In this document: piece by piece, positions 55,806 through 64,000 of the stretch | Layout of the letters: the number at the start of each line of letters is the position of its first letter | Position numbering within the stretch: the stretch's first letter is position 1 | Assembly: GCF_023065955.2 (NCBI RefSeq) | Contig: NW_026622808.1 | Location: 50,046,475-50,110,474 of the forward strand | DNA: 64,000 nucleotides | Reading direction: 5' to 3' | Source of the DNA: Ursus arctos | Taxonomy: Eukaryota > Chordata > Mammalia > Carnivora > Ursidae | The notes under the pieces: model-generated | Seen by the model: the letters and a program-made list of their open reading frames with translations, nothing else | Told to the model about the DNA's origin: nothing | Databases searched by the model: none | Position numbers and translations under genes: made by a program

Positions 55806-56105
55806 CTTACCTGTAAAAAAATTTCATACAACTCTTCAAAATCAAAGCTTCCATGTGTTCACTCAATAAAATCTAGTTTTGAGATCCTACTGGGTATTTG
55901 GAGGTAGATATACAAATAAATATAGACCTTATTTTTCTTACCTTTGAAGAATTTATAGTACTTTTATGGGGACTCTCACTAGGTGGGGTTCAAATCCCTA
56001 TCAGGAAATACCATGATTAAGCAATAAATTGCTATCATAGACCTACATTTCCTGAAACTTGAGACCTTTTTTAAGGAAAATTGTTCTCTCAGAACCCAGT
56101 GTTGA

Positions 56106-57179
56106 AAGGCAGCATAGTACTGGCACAAAAACAGACACATAGACCAATGGCCCCTCTACTGTCTGCTCAACTAATCTTTGACAAAGCAGGAAAAAACATC
56201 CAGTGGAAAAAAGACAGTCTCTTCAATAAATGGTGCTGGGAAAATTGGACAGCTATATACAGAAGAATGAAACTTGACCACTCTCTCACACCATACACAA
56301 AGATAAACTCCAAATGGATGAAAGACCTCGATGTGAGACAGGAATCCATCAAAATCATGGAGGAGAACATAGGCTGTAACCTCTTTGACATCGGCCACAG
56401 CAACTTCTTTCATGACACGTCTCCAAAGGCAAGGGAAACAAAAGCAAAAATGAACTTTTGGGACTTCATCAAGATAAAAAGCTTCTGCACACCAAAGGAA
56501 ACAGTCAACAAAACAAAGAGGCAACCCATAGAATGGGAGAAGATATTTGCAAATGACACTACAGAGAAAAGGCTGGTATCCAAGATCTATAAAGAACTTC
56601 TCAAACTCAATACCCAAGAAACAAATAATCAAATCAAAAAATGGGCAGAAGATATGAACAGACACTTTTCCTATGAAGACATAAAAATGGCTAACAGACA
56701 CATGAAAAAATGTTCAACATCATTAGCCATCAGGGAAATTCAAATCAAAACCACACTGAGATACCACCTTACGCCAGTTAGAATGGCAAAAATTGACAAG
56801 ACAAGAAACAACAAATGTTGGAGAGGATGTGGAGAAAGGGGATCCCTCTTACACTGTTGGTGGGAATGCAAGTTGGTACAGCCACTTTGGAAAACAGTGT
56901 GGAGGTCCCTCAAAAAGTTAAAAATAGAGCTACCCTATGACCCAGCAATTGCACTACTGGTATTTACCCCAAAGATACAGATGTAGTGAAGAGAAGGACC
57001 ATATGCACCCCAATGTTCATAGCAGCCTTGTCCACAATAGTCAAACTGTGGAAGGAGCTGAGATGCCCTTCAACAGACAAATGGATAAAGAAGATGTGGT
57101 CCATATATACAATGGAATATTACTCAGCCATCAGAGTGATTACCCAACATTTGCATCAACATGGATGGGACTAGAGTGA
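56106..57179 (+). pseudogene. LINE-1 ORF2 C-terminal remnant
   Basis: An open frame runs to 56986; its first few codons, from 56081, come from flanking DNA. It covers the region C-terminal to the reverse transcriptase. It contains the Cys-rich motif C-x3-C-x7-H-x4-C ([18 protein letters not shown]) at residues 246-263 of that frame, near 56816-56869. The frame then breaks: one G is missing near 56959 compared with the usual CTGGGTATTTA, so a stop follows. The last ORF2 part continues in another frame from 56986 and shifts again near 57140. Endonuclease and catalytic reverse-transcriptase parts are absent, so it cannot function. Confidence 0.93.
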
Positions 57180-57559
57180 GATAAGTCAAGTGAAGTAAGT
57201 CAAGCAGAAAAAGACAATTATCATATGGTTTCACTCATTTGTGGAACATAAGGAATAGCAGGAAGATCGGTAGAAGAAAGGGAAAAATGAAGGGGGGGTA
57301 AACAGAAGGGGAAATGAACCTCGAGAGACTGTGGACTCTGGGAAACAAACTGAGGGTTTTAGAGGGGAGACGGGTGGGGGGATGGGCTAGCCCGGTGATG
57401 GGTATTAAGGAGGGCATGTATCGCATGGAACACCGGGTGTTATACGCAAACAAGGAATCATGGAACACGACATCAAAACTAATGATGACTAACATATCAT
57501 AATAAAAAAAAAAGATAGCAAAATAGAAAAATAAATAAATAAATAAGAACATAAAAAAA
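56106..57559 (+). mobile_element. Carnivore LINE-1, 5'-truncated, with target-site duplication
   Basis: Starts within ORF2 and runs through the 3' UTR to an A-rich end. It is flanked by a 15-bp direct repeat with two mismatches: AGAACCCAGTGTTGA (56091-56105) and AGAAACCAGGGTTGA (57560-57574). The 3' UTR ('ggtgatgggtattaaggagggcatg', 'acaccgggtgttatacgc') is the carnivore L1 type. The end carries A runs and (AAAT)n. This is a classic target-primed reverse transcription product, moderately young. Confidence 0.96.
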
Positions 57560-57684
57560 AGAAACCAGGGTTGACTCAAATTATTTTTACCATACTACTA
57601 TTTAAATATACAAACATAATAGCGTGTTATAAACTCCTCATTATTTGTAAGTAACCATAAAACAACAACAAACAAGAAAATAAG

Positions 57685-57822
57685 AGGAGCTCCTAGGTGG
57701 CTCAGTTGATTAAGCATCCAACCCTTGATCTCAGTTCCGGTCTTGATCTCAGGGTCATGAGTTCAAGCCTTGTGTTGGGGCTCCATGCCAAGCATGGAAC
57801 CTAGTTTAAAAAAAAAAAAAAA
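57685..57822 (+). mobile_element. Short Can-SINE
   Basis: Head 'ggagctcctaggtggctcagttgattaagc', B-box-like 'gagttcaagcc', and an A-rich end. It lacks the CT-rich section, like the SINEs at 26189 and 61428. Confidence 0.88.
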
Positions 57823-57836
57823 GCAAATAAGCAAAA

Positions 57837-57911
57837 TTAAAAAGACAAATACCATATGATTCCACTTACATGTGGAATCTAAAACACAAAACAAATGAAC
57901 AAAAACAGAAA
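57837..57911 (+). mobile_element. LINE-1 3' fragment, inverted partner of 58833-58910
   Basis: 'aaagacaaataccatatgattccacttacatgtgg' and 'aaaacacaaaacaaatgaac' belong to the end of an older L1. The reverse complement of this stretch recurs at 58833-58910 with one substitution and a 4-bp indel. Confidence 0.8.
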
Positions 57912-57914
57912 ATA

Positions 57915-58290
57915 AAATTCCAATAGACAGCACTTGATGTATTCAATAATGTTGCTGAAACCAAATGGTGTTTTAGAAGTTTTTGACTTACATCAAGACA
58001 GGGTTTGAGAGAGCGAAGAAAGTGAAAAGGAGCAATATAAGCAAGGTCTCTCTAGAGAGAAGACAGCTGCCTGAGAATCTGGATGGATGGTTTAACAAAA
58101 AATTTTGATGAAAGGAAGGAAAAAACATAAGATGAGAAGCAAAAGTTACAAAGTTAGGAAAATTCTCTTTCAAGCTAGGGGACATCTGTGCTCATTTGCA
58201 GACGAAAAGAAATAACCAACTGAAAGAGAGATACCAATGACCAGATAAACAAATGGGAGATAGCTGAGGAAAAGCCAGGAGAGAAGAATT
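57915..58290. other. Unassigned sequence
   Basis: Nothing recognised between the L1 fragment and the SINE. Confidence 0.4.
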
Positions 58291-58293
58291 TGA

Positions 58294-58493
58294 GGGCGCC
58301 TGGGTGGCTCAGATGGTCGAGCCTCTGCCTTCAGTTTGGGTCACTATCCCAGGGTCCTGGAATCAAGTCCAACATAGGGGTCCCTGCTCAGTGGGGAGTC
58401 TGCTTCTCCCTCTGCCTTTCCCCTGGCTTGTGCTTTCTCTTGCTCACTCTCTCTCTCTCTCCCTCAAATAAATAAATAAAATCTTTAAAAAAA
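58294..58493 (+). mobile_element. Can-SINE
   Basis: GGGCGCCTGGGTGGCTCAGA head, body, CT-rich stretch and (AAAT)n tail. Approximate target duplication: 'agaagaatttg' before and 'gaaaagagtttg' after. Confidence 0.95.
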
Positions 58494-58527
58494 GAAAAGA
58501 GTTTGTCAGTATCATTGTGGTTCTACT

Positions 58528-58955
58528 ATATTTTTTAACTTTTATTATTGAAATACAGTGGATATACAATGTTATGTTAGTTTCTGGCGCACAATGTAGT
58601 GATTCAACAATTCTGTATGTTATGCAACACTCACCATGATAAATGTAATTACTATATGTCATCACATGATGTTATTATAATATCATTGACTCTATTCCCT
58701 ATGCCACACTTTTCACCCCCATGACTTATTTATCACTGCAAGTTTGTACCTCTTAATCCTCTCTATTTTGCCCCTCCCTCCACTCTCCTTCCCTCTGACA
58801 ACCACCAGTTTGTTTTCTGTATTTATGAGTCTGTTTCTGTTTTTGTTTGTTCATTTGTTTTGTGTTTTAGATTCCACATATAAGTGGAATCATATGGTAT
58901 TTGTCTTTCTCTGCCTGGCTTATTTCACTTAGCATAATACCATCTAGATCCAGTC
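58528..58955 (-). mobile_element. Older LINE-1 3' end, antisense
   Basis: Starts 'tttttaacttttattattgaaatacagtgg' (3' UTR end on the minus strand). It passes 'tctgacaaccaccagtttgttttctgtatttatgag' and ends 'ctggcttatttcacttagcataataccatctagatcc', the ORF2 C-terminal end. 5'-truncated. Confidence 0.85.
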
Positions 58956-58984
58956 CTACTTCTGTACTACTCTTATCTATCCAG

Positions 58985-59270
58985 CACCTTTGCTCCCCAT
59001 CCTTCCAGTAAGGACCCCACCCTCACCTCACTCCACTGTGATTGGTCTATGGAGGGGGCCTTTGAAACAAGCCAGCCAATCAGATTGCTTCTTCAGAGGT
59101 TTTGAAACTTGAGCAGAGACTTCTTATTTCTGGTGCTATCATTTTATGGCACCATCCCAGAGGAAAGAACCACATACTCTATGCCAACATCCTTACTAGG
59201 TCTTGCTTTTTCTTTTTTTAAACTTTCTTGGCTAAATCAATCTTTGCCTAAACTATCTGGAGGTACAATA
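58985..59270. repeat. Possible ancient repeat with ATTGG motifs
   Basis: 'tgtgattggtctatggagggggcc' and 'agccagccaatcagattgc' resemble a familiar old mammalian repeat, but the match is too loose to name. Confidence 0.3.
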
Positions 59271-59274
59271 AGTT

Positions 59275-60080
59275 AAATGAAACCAGATGAACATTAACCA
59301 GTACTTTAGTAGGGGCTATAAACATTGATGTTGAGACCCACTCTCCTTTCTTTGGGACCCAAGGGAGGCATGAGGGATAGTTGTTAGTTACAAGCTGACA
59401 GGTAGATGAAAGTGTTCAGGTCAAATGACCTTGAACTTCTGAACAAAGTTAAGAAGTTGGACACTCTGTCAAGTTTAAGGTGGAACAATGTGATTATAAA
59501 AAGAGCTTAACATTTGAAGACATTTTTATCTCCTGATCTTGTGGTACAAAATCTCCATAGAGAGAGATCCAACAGTACTTACGAGATGCTTGGATGAAAC
59601 CAACTGCAAGCCTTTGGAATCTAGGTTTAGAAGTTGAGTACAGTTTTCACAAGGAAAAGGGAAGCTAGTCTGTGCAATTAAGGGAAGGAAGAAATTGTAT
59701 CTGGCATATGTTGGGGGATGGATAGAGAGAATCTTGAGAAGAGTCATAATAGAACTCAGCACTTTTTAGAGATAAATCAGGGGCAGAATGTCCCTCTGCA
59801 GTCTCTCCGAGTGGGAATTTGATGAGAATAGAAATGACTAGTGAAAGAGGATTTACTATGATTTTTTTGCTGAGTGGTATGTGATTAAAAAAAAATCCTC
59901 TATATAATCTTGCCTAAGAAAGCTCCCATCAATGTCCCATCACTCTTTCCTGTTTTGGGGTTGGTAGACATTTGCTTGTGTAGGGGAAGCAGGGAAGGGC
60001 AAATGGCAAGGGCTGGAAAAGATGCAGATCTCGTATGCGTTCCACAATAATCACTTGGGAATCAACAAGAGATAATAAAA
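59275..60080. other. Unassigned sequence
   Basis: Nothing recognised; only short chance frames. Confidence 0.4.
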
Positions 60081-60688
60081 TGTTTTCAAGTCTGAATCTG
60101 CTTAGGAAAGAACAAAAGCATCTGCCCAAAAAGAGCTGATTGTGTCCTAGAACCCGCTCTGACAGTGTTATGGTTAGAACAGCCTGGAAGGAAAAGACAG
60201 AACGCATATGGACGTGGAGGTGGTGCAGATTCTGGCTCTGAGACAGTAAGGAGGTTGACAAATCCTCTTTCAAAAACAACAACAAAAGAAACTATAAAAC
60301 TAGACAAAATTGTCAAAAACAGTCATTTCAGGGTTCTGGAAATGCACCAAAAGGAAACAACAAATTGAAAAGCACATACTCATGAAAAATTGCTGATCTT
60401 TGGGTAAGAACAGTAGGAGTCTGTGGCTTTCTTGCCTGTGGCTACTCCCACACCCTACCCCAAACTGGCCAGCATGCCAGTTCTATCAGATGGGACTGAC
60501 CGTGAAAACTAGCAGCCTTTTTGTGGGAGGAGGAGGCTAACTTGATTTAGAGCAGAGAGTGGAAAATTTGCAACTGGGGTGAATGGGAAAGGGCTAGAGC
60601 CCTCTGAGCCCAAGACTTCAGTAGCAATGGGGGAGGGGTGGGGAATGACAGACTGAAGTACTATCAAGAACTTTAACAGGCATATGAA

Positions 60689-60752
60689 TTAGCCATTGGA
60701 AGGCTTAATAACCATTCCACTTAGCCGTTGGAAGGCTTAATTACCATTCCAC
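60689..60752 (+). repeat. 32-bp tandem duplication inside old LINE-1
   Basis: Positions 60689-60720 and 60721-60752 differ at two bases only (unit starts 'ttagcc[a/g]ttggaaggc'). Confidence 0.95.
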
Positions 60753-61427
60753 AGATCCCTGGCTGTCTGGGAGCCTACGCTCACACACAATGGAGAATTG
60801 AGAGAGTCCGTGGAAAGTAAATGCTAGAGCAGAATTGAAAACTGCCTAAATTTTGAATGCATTCCTCAAACCACACATAGATCCACCAGCAGAGGGTGGA
60901 AGCCTTCAGAGCTGAAGCTATTTGTGCACAATCACTGATCCATCATTGGTTGACCACTAGGCTATGTAGACATAAGTTAAAAAATGAAAATAAACAGAGA
61001 AAAACCAAGCAGAGGCTTCTCACTGTGGGGGTGACAACCTAATGCTATGGATTAAGTACAGGCAAGTTACTTAAAACAGCAACAAACAAACAGAAACAAA
61101 AAAAACCATCATCACAAAAAAGGGAAATTACAATCCAGTGTTGCTATCATAAGATATCTAAAATATCCAGTTTTTAACAAAAAAGTGTGAGAGCTAGAAA
61201 AACAGGAGAGGGTGACTCATATTCAAAATGAAAAGTAGTCAATAGAAACTGTCTCTTCATGGGTTAAGTGTTGGGTTAACAGAAATGATCTCAAAGAAAC
61301 TATGACAGGTATGTTCAAATCATTGAAAGATGCCAGGTTTAAAGAACAAAGGAGAACGTGATGACCATGACTCAACAATAGGAAATATCAACAAAGGAAC
61401 AGAATCTATTAAAAAGAAATGAATGGA

Positions 61428-61536
61428 GAAGTGCCTGGCTGGCTCAGTTAGTAGATCATGTGACTCTTGATAATCAGGGACCTACGTTCGAGCCCCACGC
61501 TAGGTGTAAAGTCTACCTGAAAAAAAAAATAGAAAG
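61428..61536 (+). mobile_element. Short Can-SINE inside LINE-1
   Basis: Head 'gaagtgcctggctggctcagttag' and B-box-like 'cgttcgagcccc', then an A-rich tail. Target duplication: 'aaaagaaatgaatgga' (61412-61427) and 'aaaagaaacaaatgga' (61537-61552). No CT-rich section. Confidence 0.92.
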
Positions 61537-62460
61537 AAAAGAAACAAATGGAAATTTTAAAGTTGAAAAATACAATAATCCTAATGAAAAAACTCACCAG
61601 ATGGATACACTAGCAGAACTGAGATGGCAGAAGAAAGAATAAGTGAACTTACGTATAAATCAAGAGAACTGATTCAATCTGGAAGACAGGGAAAAAGACT
61701 GAAGGAAATGAAACCCTCAGAGCTCTAGGGGACAACATCGAGTGTATTAATACACGTAAAATGGGCACCCCAGAGAGAGAGGAGAAGGAAAAAGGAGCAG
61801 AAAAAACATGTGAAGAAATAATGGCCTAGAACTTCCCAGATTTGATGAAAAGTATTCATCTACAGATTCAAGAGTTTCAATGAACTCTAAGTAGATGAAC
61901 ATGGAATTTCGCATCTAGACGCATCAGAGGCAAACTTTGAAAGACAAAGAAAAGGTCTTGGTAGCAACAAGAGTAAAAGGACTCATTCCATAGAGTCAAA
62001 CAATCCAACTATTTACCACGTATCAGGAACAATGGAGGCCGGAAGGCCTCAAGTTGCCAAAAGGAAATGATTATCAACTAAGAATTTTACACCCACTACC
62101 ATTATTCTTGAATAATGAAGGCAGAAAAGAAACATGTTCAGTTAAACAAAGGCAGAGAAAATTCACTGCTAAAGGCCTAAAAGCAGTGCTCCAGGCTGCA
62201 TGGAAATATCTTCAGGCAGTAACTCAGATCCTTGAGGAGGCAAAAAGAGCACAAGAAATGGTAAACATAAAAGACTATCTGGATGTATTTTTCTCTTTTC
62301 TTAATTTCTTAAATAATATAGGATTGAATAAAGCAATAATTGTAACACTGCATGCAAATAGTAACCATAAGAGAGCTGACATGACAAGATTAGTATCAGA
62401 CAAAAAAGACTTTAAGATAAGAAATATTGTTAGAGATAAAAAAAAAAGAGAGATTTAATA

Positions 62461-62673
62461 ATGATAAAATGGTCAATAGATCATGAAGGGATTACAATTA
62501 TAAATGTATATGTACCTGACAAAAGAGACCCAAAATACACACAGCAAAAATTGACAGAATTGAAAGGAGAAATCAAAAATTTGAAAATTATAGTTGGAGA
62601 TTTCAACATACCGTCGTACATAATTAATAGAATAAGACGGAAAATCTTGTCAGCAAGAATAATGAAGATCTGA
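62461..62673 (+). pseudogene. LINE-1 ORF2 endonuclease remnant
   Basis: A 70-codon frame reads like the L1 AP-type endonuclease: a TIINVYVPD segment (residues 12-20), then IIVGDFNIP with GDFN at residues 46-49, the conserved endonuclease motif. Sequence to about 62830 continues the family (for example 'catttatagagcactccaccc', 'acattcttttcaagtgcacatggaac') but in shifted frames, so the gene is dead. Confidence 0.8.
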
Positions 62674-63589
62674 ACACTTTCAAGCACTTGACCTAACTGA
62701 CATTTATAGAGCACTCCACCCAATGACAAGAGAATACACATTCTTTTCAAGTGCACATGGAACATTCTCTACTATAGACCATATGCTAAGTACTAAGACA
62801 GTTCCAATAAATTTTAAATGTTAAAAACCATTCAAAATATATTCTCTGACTACAAAACAATTACATTAGAACTTAACCACAGAAGGAAATTTGAATCATC
62901 TCCAAATATTTAAAAATTAAACAATATACTTCTAAATAACCGACAAGAAAGTAGAAAATCTTTTTCACTGAACGAAAACAAAAGCATACAATATCAAAAA
63001 TTGTAGGTACAGATAAGGCAAAACTTAGAAATTTATAGCAACAAATGCTGGTAATAGAGCAGATAAAAAAAAGGTGTCAACCAATAGTAGAAGTTTCCAT
63101 CTTAAGAAACGGGAAAAAAAAAGGCTGAGCAGAAATCAGTGAAGTAGAAAACAGTAAAACAAGAGAGAAATTCAATGAAACCAAAAGTCTGCATTTTAGA
63201 AAGATCAATCAAATTGATAAGCCTTTAGTTACTAACCAAGAGATGGAGAAGACAAGAATCAAAATAAGAAATGAAAGAAGTGTCATTCTACCAACTCTAC
63301 AAAGGTCAAAATGTTATCTGAGAATGTTATGTACAACTGGATGTATAAAACACTATCTTAGCAGAAATCAGTGAATTCTTAGAAAGATAGAAGTGATCAA
63401 AACTGACTTGAGAAGAAACAGAAAATCTGAATAGACCTATATAAAGAAATCAAATTAGTGAATAAAAATCTTCGTATGTAGAAAAGCCTAAGGTCAGAAG
63501 ACTTCGCGGTTACCTTCTGTGAAATAGTTAAGGAAAAAACTACCAATTATCCAAAATCTCTTTTCAAAAATTTAAGAGTATGAAACTAG

Positions 63590-64000
63590 AAAGTCTCAGG
63601 TCTTTGTGCTACGAGTACCGAGACAGCAGAAATGGTTTGGCATTTGCTTAACGCAGAAGAGAGAATCCTCTCCCCCTGCTTCCATACCTCACGGGCTATT
63701 GAACGTGTATGATTCAGAGTTTTAGAGACACAGAGAACATGGGATACATAGGTATATATAAGATGAGATGTAGTATAGGAATAGCCTCATGCAATTATGG
63801 AGGTTGAGCAGTCCCTCTGCAAGTTGATGACCCAGGAAAGCCAGTGGTATAATTCAGTCCAAGTTCCAAAGGGTGGGAACCAGGAATCCAGGAGAAGGTG
63901 GATGTCTTAGCTCTGGCAGAAAGAATTCACCATTTCTCCACTTTTTTGTTCTATCTGGGCCCTTAAAAGGTTGGATGATATCCACTCACGTTTGGGAGGG
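63590..64000. other. Unassigned sequence
   Basis: Right end of the window. Nothing recognised after the L1 ends near 63585. Confidence 0.4.

Larger units (their letters stand above)
60085..63585 (+). mobile_element. Old LINE-1: 5' UTR, ORF1 and start of ORF2
   Basis: The order resembles old mammalian L1. A 5' UTR-like part (60085-61080: 'agaaactataaaactagacaaaattgtcaaaaacag', 'gatccaccagcagagggtgg') is followed by the ORF1 region (61140-62000: 'gaatggagttgaaaaatacaat'-type, 'gaaataatggcctagaacttcccagatttgatg'). Next come an inter-ORF part, then ORF2 endonuclease and early reverse transcriptase to about 63585. All frames are broken. A short SINE sits at 61428-61536, and a 32-bp tandem duplication at 60689-60752. 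The 3' part of the element is missing. Confidence 0.8.

Noticed and set aside
56171..56701. 176-codon minus frame
   Set aside because: Antisense shadow of the LINE-1 ORF2 remnant.
56081..56986. 301-codon open frame as a possible host gene
   Set aside because: It is the C-terminal part of LINE-1 ORF2, lies between target-site duplications and ends in a frameshift.
61428..61536. tRNA-like promoter words in the SINEs
   Set aside because: They belong to the tRNA-derived heads of Can-SINEs and are not functional tRNA genes.
62054..62458. 134-codon frame near the right end
   Set aside because: Falls in the ORF1 end and inter-ORF part of an old LINE-1. It is not a separate gene.
1..64000. CRISPR arrays, operons, phage or plasmid modules
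   Set aside because: No regularly spaced direct repeats with unique spacers, no ribosome-binding-site-led gene series, and the repeat content is clearly mammalian.
1..64000. Endogenous retroviruses or LTRs
   Set aside because: No pair of long direct repeats, primer-binding site or retroviral gene frame was recognised. Very old solitary LTRs could have been missed by eye.

Overview
The window looks like nuclear DNA of a mammal of the order Carnivora, most likely a caniform. The evidence is twelve tRNA-derived Can-SINEs, recognised by the G-G-[C/T]GCCTGGGTGGCTCAG head (or its complement), a CT-rich middle and an (AAAT)n/A tail, plus a 5'-truncated carnivore-type LINE-1 at 56106-57559 whose 3' UTR is of the dog/bear L1 type. 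Two SINEs (24979-25210 and 49126-49325) share a head and body form that I associate with bears and their relatives; that finer placement is inference. No bacterial, phage, CRISPR or viral gene organisation is present, and I recognised no LTR or endogenous retrovirus.

No protein-coding exon could be recognised with confidence. Nearly all open frames are short chance frames, low-complexity frames or LINE-1 remnants. The one clear gene-related landmark is a CpG island at about 17440-18620. It has a CCAAT box, GC boxes, a CACGTG E-box and two good minus-strand splice donors (exon ends near 18103 and 17787). This suggests a promoter with alternative untranslated first exons of a minus-strand transcript running toward position 1. 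A strong minus-strand acceptor-like site near 14338 could serve a downstream exon. The gene could not be named.

Layout: 1-7 kb is mostly single-copy sequence with MIRs and one small palindromic DNA element. 7-13.2 kb holds three SINEs, several MIRs, a MER5A, a MER20 and an old L1 3' end that carries nested insertions. 13.2-19.5 kb is repeat-poor and contains the CpG island, flanked by a CA microsatellite and a purine tract. 19.5-36 kb is an ordinary mixture of MIR, L2, MER20, SINE and old L1 pieces, with a long polypyrimidine minisatellite at 28.5 kb. 36.3-38.3 kb is an antisense L1 with a SINE inside. 40-51 kb has L2, MIR and two SINEs. 52.4-53.6 kb is a cluster of CA and AT simple repeats. 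56-63.6 kb is LINE-dominated: a young L1 3' end, two inverted pieces of an older L1, and a 3.5-kb old L1 reading 5' UTR, ORF1, then the ORF2 endonuclease. Blocks at 8.3-9.2, 13.3-13.9, 35.3-35.6 and 51.3-51.7 kb lack recognisable repeats and have conserved-noncoding-like composition, so they are candidate distal regulatory elements.

Repeat family names come from recognising consensus features by eye, so boundaries are good to about 10-30 bases unless target-site duplications are given. Where I knew a repeat by type but not by name, I say so.
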